From the NCBI GenBank assembly GCA_963924555.1, contig OZ004583.1:2947501-3011500 (forward strand): a DNA stretch of 64,000 nt, in the 5' to 3' direction. Source of the DNA: Crambe crambe (taxonomy: Eukaryota > Porifera > Demospongiae > Poecilosclerida > Crambeidae). The position numbers and the translations under genes were made by a program. The notes under the pieces are model-generated. The model was not told where the DNA came from. It saw only the letters and a list, made by a program, of their open reading frames with translations, and searched no databases. Shown here one piece after another: positions 46,864 to 57,900 of this stretch; position 1 is the stretch's first letter, and every line of letters begins with the position of its first letter.

Positions 46864-48665
46864 TTAAGAGTACATATAAGTTTGCTGTAGTTTGCTGAAC
46901 ATGTTTTCTGCCTCTGCCAGTGGTGCTCCTAAAGTCCTAGTTTCCTTGCTATAGGCAGAGAGGTCTTCAGGAGTCCACGATAGTATTTTATAATCGGGGA
47001 GATTCAGCATGGAGCAGATATCATAAAAACCAGGTCTTAATGAAGAGTCTGTGTTCCTGCATTATGTAATGGTTACTTTATTCAATACACAGCTACAATA
47101 CATCAATAATATAGCTGATTCCTAATAGCTACTTAATGAGGTAAGGTGTCAATTTTTTTTCTTGTTTTTTTTAAAGAACACACCTGTTCTTGAACAATCA
47201 GTTAAGGAGCATGAATATATGAAAGACTCAACTTACCATGATTTTATCATAGCCTCATAAATAATTCTAGGACATCCAGGGGGCGGGGCCAAGCGATAAC
47301 CTGTTGAAATTTTCTTAATGACCTATAATTTAGACCATAATAGAAATAATGATTACAGCTAGTAGATATGCACCTCTCCGTTGGCTAGTCCACTGTATGG
47401 TTTAACTCCCAGAGTCCATATCTCGTAGAGGACACAGCCATAACTCCAGACATCACTTGCAGTGGAGTAGAGACGATAATGGAGTGCCTCTGGAGCTGTC
47501 CACTTCACTGGTATCATTCCTCCATGGGACATGTAGTAATTTTCATTATTGAGATCTCTTGAGAGGCCAAAATCTCCTATCTACGTATATGGTCATATAA
47601 GTTATAGTATCACAGCTACTGTATATTAACTAAGGCAAGCTGTTGACAAAATGATTTGATAATAGGCATACTTAACATAGAAACAGTCATGTGAGGCATT
47701 AATAGTAACAGTATACCACATATGAATGGATGTATTAACTGATGTAAGATAGTTTTGTGATTACTAGCTATATGAAAACTATCTTGTCAGATCATACAAC
47801 CATGACTGTGATTGATGTTGCATTATAATTTTAGTGGCATTAGACTGTAGTATACATCTGTGTCTTGACAGCTGCCAAAGTTTAAGATCTAACTACTCTA
47901 TATAACTGTGAACATTTTCTTACCTTGCAAATGTCACTGCCAGAAACAAGAATGTTTCTTGCAGCTAGGTCACGATGGATGTATCCCTTCAGGCTGAGGT
48001 AGCTCATACCACTGGCTATTTGCCTTGAGTAGCAGAGCAGCTGCGATGCCAGCTCTAAGTGATTTGTGGAGCTGTTGTGTAATAAAGAGAATATAATACA
48101 TAGCTACTTCACTATCCAACCAATGGGGCATTGTTGTATACACATTCATGATTGTACAAACCCACCTTTTCTTTTCTGGAGAAGATTATGGGTATGCATG
48201 TTTACCTTGACTGAAGAGCAGGTAAGTGACTTCTCAGGTTTCCTTTGAGGATCAGTTCCATAATGATTTTACACTGAAGCATAAAAGCATGAAGAAGATG
48301 AATGCTACATACTTAGCTAGCTAGCAACCATATAAGTTTGGCTGGATCCAGATTGTTTTGATAGGTGGGATTGTAGCACCACTCATGATGCTCACCCCTA
48401 GTCTGGCAGCTCCGACCCTTTACCTTTACTCCTAGTCTGATGACACCCACCCTCGAGGGTAAAGGGTTAGCACTGCCAGACTAGCTTACCCCTAAGTACC
48501 CCTTATCACCACTCATGTACATACAGTGTATGAAATATGCATAATTATGTAACTTCAAAGTCTCAGAGTTTGAGGGTAATTGTAATTAATGCAGCACGCA
48601 GTTCTTGGGGCACCTTATTCCCAGGCACTCCCACACATAGCACACAGACTTCACTGGCATAGGAC

Positions 48666-48698
<33 letters not shown>

Positions 48699-50416
48699 AG
48701 GCCAGGGCCTCCCCATTATTTTCAGACCCCCCCCCCCCTTAAGTTCAGCTATTATAGTTAGCTACTATAGCTACCACAGCGGAACACTCCTTTTCTTCCC
48801 TTCGTCAAATTAAAACTTATTTAGAACTGAATGTCGACTGAACAACTTGTTATTTCTATAACTGGATATAGCTAACTGGATGTAACTGAGTTCGCTAAAA
48901 CATTTGTATTACTGAACCAACGAAGAATGAATTACTTTGGAGTTTGATTTTTTCTAAAAAGTAATGAGTAGCTAGTATCCCCTCCCCCCCCCCCCCCCCC
49001 TCCTCCCCCCTCCAGTAAAATTGGCATGGTCTTTATTAAAACTTAGGTCTCCTCATTAAAATCATCTTCCTATGCCACTGGACTTAAATAGGAATAAATG
49101 TACTAGGTGGGATATATTGGGGACATATGGTACGGATGTTGGCTTCACTGGCTTGCTAATAGTAAGTGGTAGCTAGGGTGTGACTTGCCGTGGTCACAGG
49201 TATGGTTGAAATTTTTGGAGCACTATAGCTAGTGCACCATTTTCAGGCTTGGGTTGGAAACAAACAGGCCTGGTTTGGAAACAAGGGGGGTATGGAGTGG
49301 GAATTTTTGGAGGACCCATGTTGGCTTCATTGACAGTCCTGTGGTAAGTTAGGGTGTGACTTGCTCATTCACTGTCTGCATGAGTGGTGGCAAAGGGGTG
49401 CTTGGGGATAAGGTGCCCCAAAAATTGTATGCTGTATTATAATCATCTTTGAAGTGACTCATGCATGGTTCACAGGTGTGATGGTTAAAGGAAATGACAG
49501 TTAGTATACACTGAGTTATCTAATGTGTGACCTTGAAAGTACAAGTGCAATATGGATGTGTTATATCTACAGGCCTGGCTTGGAAACAAACAGGCCTTAT
49601 TTAGAAAGAAAAGGTGTGAGAATCTTGTGGAGGACCCATGTGGCTTCATTGGCAAGCCTGTAGGGTATGACTTACCCATGCATTGTATGATTTTCTGCAT
49701 GAGTGGTGGCAAAGGGGTTATTGGGGGGGTAAGGTGCCCTGAAAATTGTGTGCTGCATTACAGTTACACTCAATCTCCGAGAGACATCTTTGAACTGTAC
49801 GTATCCATGGTCACAGCCTCACAGGTGTGATTATTAAAGTTAGTATGCACTAAGTTATCTAATGTATGACCTTGAAAGTACAAGCCAAGTAGTTATGGAT
49901 GTATCATATCTAGCTACAGGCCTGGCTTGGAAACAAACAGGCCTTGTTCAGAAACAAAGGGTGTTGGAGGACCCATGTTGGCTTTATTGCCTGTAGTACA
50001 TAAGTGGTAGCACTGGGTGTGACTTGCTCATGCACTGTATGATTTCCTGCATGAGTGGTGGCAAATGGGTTATTGGGCCTGAAAATTGTATGCTGCATTA
50101 CAGTTACACTCAATCTCCGAGAGACATCTTTGAAGTGACATACTGGTCACAGCCTCACAGGTGTGATTGTTAAAGAAAATAACAGTTAGTATATAATGTG
50201 TGACCTTGAAAGTATAAGCCAAAGTAAAGTGCAATATGGATGTGTCATGTATAGCTACATAAGTAGACCATTCAACCACTTTTGACTATAGATAGCCTTA
50301 TAAGTTAGACTACATAATTAGCTATGGTGCTTATAGTGACATTCCTCTAATTATGTAATTAGCTATAAAATTTCACACAGCTACAGCTGGTACAGCCATC
50401 ATTCAGAGCTTCTTTG

Positions 50417-50453
<37 letters not shown>

Positions 50454-53400
50454 TGTGTGTGTATGCAATTTGAATAATAACAATAACATTAAGTTAGTTA
50501 ATGCATGGAATTTCCTAGATCATACCAGATTGAATAATATTAAATTTTACTGGAGGGCTTTCCCCAGACTCCCAAGATGGTAGCTAGCTATGGCTGTATC
50601 ACTACAAATGACTGGCTCCAGCTCTGAATTTACCATAAGGAATTCCATTATAAGCTATACGTAGATACTCTGCTTAGCAAGTGGGCATGGCTAGGCTAAG
50701 TAGGTATTATCTGGTGTAGCTACTAGCTATATATACAGTGCAGAGGTGGAGCCACCAAAATTTGACTGGTTAGTCGACTTATAGGAAAGTTAGAGCACAT
50801 AGCATACTTTACACACCATCTAGGGGCATGCTCCCTCCCTCCCCCCCCTCCCCCCCCCCATCCCAGAAAGATTTTAAGTTGTCCTAGATTTGCAATCCTT
50901 GAAACAGTGCTGCGTGTGTCTTTTGAAGATATAAAATTTAAAAAAATTCTTCCCATATGCACAGTTTGGAAACTGAATTGAGGTGTGGTTCTTCTGGTAA
51001 TTCAAAAGTGGAATATGTGCTCTCAATGATGTTGTTAACCTCATATTGTAGTGCAACATGTGGTTAATCATTCATGTTGCAATCACAGCATCCATGAATA
51101 ATGGTTGGGACAGAAAAGTGGTCAGGTAAATACTCCCAAACCTGACTGGAGACTCCACCTCTGCAGTGTACCATTTTATCTACAGGCCTGGCTTGGAAAT
51201 AAAAGGAAGGTCAACCCGACCTCTGGATACTTGCAGCACTGAAATTTTGTATATTTACTAAGTAGCTACGTATTATAGTGTAAATATGATAACGTTGTAC
51301 CTTATTCTCTTTAATCAAGATTCCCATGATTCTGACGATGTTTGGATGGTTGAACTGTCCCATGATGGCGGCTTCTTGTAGGAACTTGACCCTCTCCTCT
51401 TCACTTGTTCCATTCTCTATTGACTTCACTGCAACTTCCTCCTCCACCACCTGGTTAGACCCACCCCCAGAGTGAGACCACACCCCTTTGTGCACTGTAC
51501 CGAAGGCACCACTTTCAATGTATGCAGTTTCCCTGAATAGATTAACATTACATATGAAGCTCTAATGATAAGGCTGCCATGTGCCTAGAACCCAGCATCC
51601 ATTGTTACATCCATTCTTACTTGATTTTGCATAAAAACGATGGTTTCTTGTACTAATTTGCATTAATGACTTGAAGGGTAGCTAGTAGTAAGCTATGTAG
51701 GCAACTTACTTAAGCTCTCTTTGAGATATATTGGGTATTCTCAGCTTCTTGAACTGGGTCATCAACTCCCTCTCTTCATTTGAAGGCATCCAGTAGGGAC
51801 TATCGTAGTCATAAAAATCCTCATCTTCTGCTGGAGTGAACTTGAACTCTTTTGCTTTATCAGGTGATAAAGGATTATCATATTCATCCTTTTGAGTCTC
51901 TCCATTTTTGGCAAAGTCGTATTCTCCACTATTCTCATCATCAATCTCTTCATATTCCTTATTGATAGCCATGGAATTTGTAGTTAACGTGAGTGAAGTT
52001 GACATCGCTGTAGCTTCTTTATCACCTTGTAATGCACTGATTTCACACTTGGGATGATTAAGTTTAGCATAATCATTTGGATTGGGCTCCTGAATCGTCA
52101 GTAATAATTCATGTGGAGAGAAAAATTGTACCTTAAATATAGCTACCATAATAATCCAAGGTTGGGTAGATCAATAATAAAAAATATATATTTTTTTATA
52201 CTAGCTACCCCCTATAATGCCTCAAAAGAGAGCTCTCTTTAAGAGCTTTCCAATAGTGTACTTAGTTACAACTTTACACCTATATGACATGACCTTAGTG
52301 GTTAAAAATTACCACATACTTGGGTGGGGGGGGGGGGGGGGGGGGCTTTGATACTAGGCCAATAGAAGCTATGATAGGAGTATCAAAGGCCTCATTTTTT
52401 CAACCACTGAGGTCAGAGCTCTCTTTTGAGACCTACGTATAAATCAAGCTTATATATGGGGTAGTATAATGAAGTTTTATTTAAACAATTATTTTTATGG
52501 TACTTTCGACCCTAGCTACTACTCTTTTGCCTACAAAATCCAAACTATTCACTTACAAGTCTATGGTGAAGTATTATAATTAGTGTAGCAGCTGTTGTGT
52601 ATTATGGTTTAGCTAGTTGTAATCAACTTACTCCTGTATCATCTGAATTAGCAACTACCGTGGCATCCATTTCATATTCATCTACATTGTTTACTTTCCT
52701 CTTGTTTCTCTTTCTGATGTGAAGGGACAGAGCCACACTGATGGCAATAAGTGCAAATAGCAACACTATGCCACCAATACTTGTTGATGTAGCAATAACT
52801 ATCACATTCGGTTGATTTGTACTGCCACAATTAGGACCATAGAAATTCTCAGTACATGTCAGAGTGAAGCTCATATTAATTGTAGCAAATCCAAAGATCC
52901 CTGTGTACATTGTTCTTTCAGTTGTGTTGCCGACAGGAATGGACATATTTATAGCAAATCTGTCTATTAGCTCATCATCACCAATGGGATCAAAATCTAT
53001 GATTTCTAGAAATAGTTGAACTCCATCATTAGGCTAATCATACAGAGGAAGACATTGTTAATATGGTACTATAATCATATACTTTATAACTCACCCACGA
53101 TTCACCAGAGAATGTTATTGGATTTGAGGTTTTAAATGCTGAGTGTGTAAAGGTAACGTTATTACCATCACTTCTTTGGTGTGTTGTAACAAGAGTGGGG
53201 CAGTTCCCTTGATTTTGGTTACGGACATAACTAACTGGTGTTCCTGCTGGTTTCTGACACAGAGAAAAGTAATAGTGGCACATCAAGGATTTAGAACACA
53301 TGCCATCACAGCAATCTTTACAGTCTGCACATTTACGTCCAGGATTATCAAAAGAGTGTATTGTGACTTGTAATTCATAATCACCTAGAGCCATCATCTA

Positions 53401-53497
53401 TTATAGTTCATAAAGATTTGTATAGTTAATTATTACTGACTATCAAACTTACTAGATGTGATGCAAGGAGAAATGAGTGAGAGAGAATACTAAACAT
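46864..53497 (-). CDS. Receptor tyrosine kinase with single Notch-ligand-like ectodomain
   Basis: Ten exons (-): 53497-53453, 53397-53095, 53033-52632, 52089-51710, 51532-51301, 48273-48206, 48071-47924, 47580-47374, 47322-47237 and 47056-46864. They total 2064 nt, 687 aa, all phases closing. A short signal exon is followed by an MNNL-like domain ([12 protein letters not shown], paired Cys), then [16 protein letters not shown] and [14 protein letters not shown], matching the MNNL/DSL junction of Delta/Jagged. No EGF repeats. TM helix around [17 protein letters not shown]. The juxtamembrane exon has many Tyr ([23 protein letters not shown]). Kinase motifs: [33 protein letters not shown]. The P-loop reads ESGAFG, with Glu for the first Gly. 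The 2.9-kb intron between 48274 and 51300 is filled with repeats. Kinase activity is plausible but may be reduced. Confidence 0.8.
48398..48484. repeat. Small hairpin repeat
   Basis: ctagtctggca at the left and tgccagactag at the right enclose a further inner inverted pair (gaccctttacc / ggtaaagggtt). Intronic. Confidence 0.7.
48666..48693. repeat. Poly-G run (28 G) with C-runs nearby
   Basis: Twenty-eight consecutive G, followed by 12 C at 48727-48738 and a long C-rich stretch near 48979-49014, all in one intron of the 47-53 kb kinase gene. Confidence 0.9.
49267..50270. repeat. About 348-bp tandem repeat
   Basis: Units begin ggcctggcttggaaacaaac at about 49267 (diverged), 49572 and 49920; the last two starts give a period of 348 bp. 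Each contains gcatgagtggtggcaaa and ctccgagagacatctttgaa. A stray unit start is at 51186, after the hAT-like element. Intronic. Confidence 0.8.
50419..50462. repeat. (GT)n microsatellite
   Basis: About 20 GT units interrupted once by tac. Confidence 0.9.
50741..51163. mobile_element. hAT-like MITE, 5-bp TSD
   Basis: Ends cagaggtggag / ctccacctctg are inverted repeats with cagtg on both sides (50736-50740 and 51164-51168). Same CAG...CTG plus 5-bp duplication style as 21682-21958 and 22732-22990. Confidence 0.65.
52326..52345. repeat. Poly-G run (20 G)
   Basis: Twenty consecutive G in the intron between the TM exon and the juxtamembrane exon. Confidence 0.9.
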
Positions 53498-53779
53498 CTT
53501 GAAGTGATATACCTTCAGCAACCTGTTTAACCTTTGTGTTGAAGCTAGCTAGCTACATTATTATGTAGTAACCATTAAAAAAAAAGATCACATGCATAAT
53601 GGACAAATCAACATTGAAAAAATAGCTATGTAGCTAAGTACACATACTATTGGGCTACTACAGCTTGCTATAGTCTGTATATTTTAGATGTGTATTAATT
53701 AACTTAGGCTTTACTAGCACATAACTAATTTACACAAAACTAAAAGAGGAAAGTAATCATGAATAATTACGATCAGTTA

Positions 53780-54760
53780 TTGTAATTAGTGACTCTCTGT
53801 GTGTACATGATTCAGTCAGCCTTGTGAGTCTCTGTTGTTGGCCTATATTGATAATAAGTTGATAACTTGTACTAAGTGAAAGATCCTCCACATTTGGTGT
53901 CAGAAGTGGGATTTATTGTGACAGGAGGTACCAAAGATCATTTCCGCTGCATTGTTACTGAAGAGTGAATGATAACCAGGTCAGGGCACATTTATCACAC
54001 ATGAGAGACTGATAGAGTGAGCAGGCATGGGTGCAGAGTTGGTAGAGCTGATTGAGGACAGGCAGAAGAGAGAAGAGGAGTGTGCGGCTGAGCGGTTAAG
54101 GAAATGGAGAGGCGGGCATAGGAAATAGCTAGACAGGTTGAAATGTTGACAAGACTAGTGGAAGCAAGTCCTCATAATGGTGGTGTTGAAACCCCAGTTG
54201 GCAGGGATCAAGTGAGCTGATGAAATTGGGTGAAGAAGCGTATTTGAAGATAATCTATAAGAAGATGATGACAGCGTATGTAATCCCCAAGGAATGCTGG
54301 ATTTTTAGTTTCCACCCTAATTGATGGCAGCTTTAAGTACAGCTGATTGTGCAGACTATGATAAAGTGCACGAAGAAGCCAATCGTGGGATGGTAGGATA
54401 TCAACAAAAGTTTCGAAAGGGTGGATGAAACTTAAGAGGTGCAGTACATGTACTGTTGACCAACTTCAGGAGTTGATGGCAGTGGAGCAATTTGTGAGAT
54501 GCTACCAGACGAAATGCAGCTTCGGGTGAAAGACTTAGAGGGAAAGCTGGCTACTGTTGCTGACGCTGGCCAACTGGCAGAAGACCACTTGCAGGCAAGA
54601 GGTTAATAGGTACAGGGGCTTAAGCACACAAATGCTAGAGGAGGTCCTTCCGGCATGGTGATCATGATGCAGCCAAGTTTACCGTGCATGTGAGTAAGCA
54701 CAAGGACGAAGACCAAAACCCCCTTTGCCTATTGTATCAGAACCATTTGTCAGGATAGCA
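53780..54760 (+). mobile_element. Ty3/gypsy-like LTR retrotransposon remnant (LTR end, PBS, degenerate gag)
   Basis: An LTR-like 3' end (...ctccaca, 53892) is followed by tggtgtcagaagtggga at 53895-53911, a primer-binding-site type sequence. A gag start follows at 54027 (MGAELVELIEDRQKREEE) and runs into stops. Around 54360-54600 are frame-shifted pieces (YDKVHEEA, LQELMAVEQFV) resembling the SCAN-like gag domain. No protease or polymerase is present. It lies between the two complete kinase genes. Confidence 0.6.
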
Positions 54761-54969
54761 GCTGATTTGGTTGGTCTACTTCCCAGAAGCTGGTCAGTAT
54801 TCTTGTCTTGTGTGACTACTCAATATTATCATGTATTGTAATTCTCATGTTAATTGTCGTAAAAAAATGGCCACAAAATAATTTAACCAATCTAGCTACA
54901 TAGGTAGCTAATATGGTTGAGCATGATTGACTACACAGCAAACTATAATGTTATGGTCTATGTACATTA

Positions 54970-57900
54970 TTAATTAATAAAATAAGTTTGCTGTAGTTTG
55001 CTGAACATGTTTTCTGCCTCTGCCAGTGGTGCTCCTAAAGTCCTAGCTTCCTTGCTATAGGTAGAGAGGTCTTCAGGAGTCCATGAGAGTACTTTGAATT
55101 CAGGGAGATTCAGCATGGAGCAGATATCATAAAACCCGGGCCTTAATGAAGAGTCAGTGTTCCTGCATTATGTAATGGTTACTTCATTCAATACACACAT
55201 CGAAACACAGTTGTCATATTTTTTTTTGTTTTTTGTTTTCTTAAGAACACCTTATCAGTTTACTATGGAAGCCGAGAGGGGCACTTTTTAAAAGTCTTTC
55301 TTCAGTTCTTCATTTGCAGAAGACTAATGCGGTGCATAGCTATGAACAGTAATTGATATTCTGCAAAATTTCAAAGTTTCATAATTTAAATGTGTGTGAA
55401 TTGCATGCACACGTCAACACGCTTGAGTAATGCAATCTTGTGTGATGCCAAATACTTCTCCTAGAGCTTCATCGATCATGGCATGTGCCCAATTAAGGTT
55501 AGACTTCATTTGGAACACCACTTGGGCAGCAAACTCCCTCATCTGAAGAAGTTGTGAAAAATGATAGAACTGAAGATCAAAGGTTAAAAGTTTGGAATAA
55601 TGACCCTTTACTTTGGTGAGTTCCTGCAACTGTGCGCTGCAAATGTGCTACAGATTACCATGGTTATCTAGATCAGAATTTGTTGAGCTTGGAAATGATG
55701 GCTGAATTGTTCAGATCTTTGCCATCCTTCCATAATCCAAGCTACGTACCTGCAGCTGTGAAGACTACCTGTAGACCACACACTTTCTTCTACACAGTAG
55801 TCTCATACATAGATCAGATGGTAACCAGTATAGTATGTACAAGCACTTCGTGGTTTTGACAAAACTTCGATTCGCACCGCACATGCATGTGCTGCAAGTA
55901 TTTGCAACTGAAAAAAGAGTGCCTTTCTTGGGTTCCACAGTTTATAGTGCTATTTTTGAGGAGTATGTCTGGCTTACCATGATTTTATCATGACCTCGTA
56001 AACAATTCTAGGACATCCAGGGGGTGGGGGCAAGCGATAACCAGTTGAAATTTTCTTAGTAACCTATAATGAGAAGAGTTAAATTAAGATCACAAAATGA
56101 TATAGTACATATGCACCTCTCCATTGGTTAGTCCACTGTATGGTTTAACTCCCAGAGTCCATATCTCGTAGAGGACACAGCCATAACTCCAGACATCACT
56201 GGCAGTGGAGTAGAGACGATAATGGAGTGCCTCTGGAGCTGTCCACTTCACAGGAATCATTCCTCCATGGGACATGTAGTAATTTTCTTTATTGAGATCT
56301 CTTGAGAGGCCAAAATCTCCTATCTAAAAATAATAAGTTGATAAGGAGTCTTATTGAGCAATGATTAAAAACAGAGTTAATTGGTATCATTGCAAAGCTT
56401 TTAACTAAGTAGTTCATAAATTTCACAAGCCTTTAACCGCTTTAATGTTTGTGTGATAAGACCCCTTTTCCCAATTACTATCACAGCAGCTGCTACTGTA
56501 GCCACATCATAGATAATTCAGACTACATATAATTTAGCTATGAACTACCCTTAGTCCTTCATCCTCCCCAACCAACTGCATGGCTACGTACAAAACTGAC
56601 TTGTTAGTTTTCAAAATTATATTATTTGGTGTTCATGTTCTAACATGAAGTTAGTTCTACTTACCATTGCTAAGTGAACTCTACAATAGAGAAAGGTATG
56701 TATGTACTCTAAGGATGAACTCTCAAGCTGGATACTAGGGAAATTAAAAGTATTGTGGCAAGCAAAGCTTTAGCCAATGACATCATCGTATTTTGTAACG
56801 GACGTACAGAACTGGAAGAATGTACATATGACAAATTATATATTATAATAGCGCCCTCTTATTCAACCCCCTAGTGGCTTGCTTCACTTGCAATAGTATT
56901 AACATCATTATTTTGATTATACGTAAAAGTTACCATAGAAACAAGTATCACATGTGATGCCTTAATTAATAGTAACAGTCCACCACATATGGATATGCAA
57001 TTACACCACATATGGATTATTTGGTTACTATTGGGTCTTGTGATAGATTATACTGTACTCATAATCATGTGACTGTAGTATGCATCTGATGTCTCAACTG
57101 GCATTAAATTTATTCATTAAGATCTAGCTACTGAACCTTTTTTTACCTTACAAATGTCATTGCCAGAAACAAGGATATTTCTTGCAGCTAGGTCTCGATG
57201 GATGTATCCCTTTAGGCTGAGGTAGCTCATACCACTGGCTATTTGCCTTGAGTAGCAGAGCAGCTGTGATACCAGCTCTGTGTTATTCGTGGAGCTGTTG
57301 TATAATAGATAGAGATACATAATTGTGTGAGCCCACCTCCCACTACTCCGGTAGTGGAATTAACTGGGGGGAGGGAGGTGAATTTTTCACCTCTTGGGCA
57401 TTTATTAATAATTAACAGGTGGCATGTGCATACGTACCTTGACTTAAGAGCAGGCAAGTGACTTCTCAGATTTCCTTTGAGCATCAGTTCCATAATAATT
57501 TTGCACTGAAGCATAAAAGCATGAAGAAGACCATTAGATGCATATTTGCAACTAAATGTAACAGCTATAGTACTTAGAAAATGGTGCATCTTAGAACAAA
57601 AACAAGTCTTGAAAATATGTATGATAGCAGCTAGTATCAAACTGAAGCATGATATGTAAATATTTGTATGTAAGTAGCTATTAGTGTAAATATGATAACC
57701 TTATATGTACCTCATTCTCTTTGATCAAGATTCCCATGATTCTGACTATGTTTGGATGGTCGAACTGTCCCATGATGGCAGCTTCTTGTAGGAAATTGAC
57801 CCTCTCCTCTTCATTTGTTCCACTCTCCATCGACTTCATTGCCACTTCCTCCTTCACCACCTGATCAGACACACCCCCAGAGTGAGACCACACCCCTTTG

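Noticed and set aside
55414-55859. Small frames on both strands in the kinase gene's penultimate intron (71 aa reverse, 75 aa forward)
   Set aside because: They look like part of an inserted element, but no transposase or other family could be recognised.
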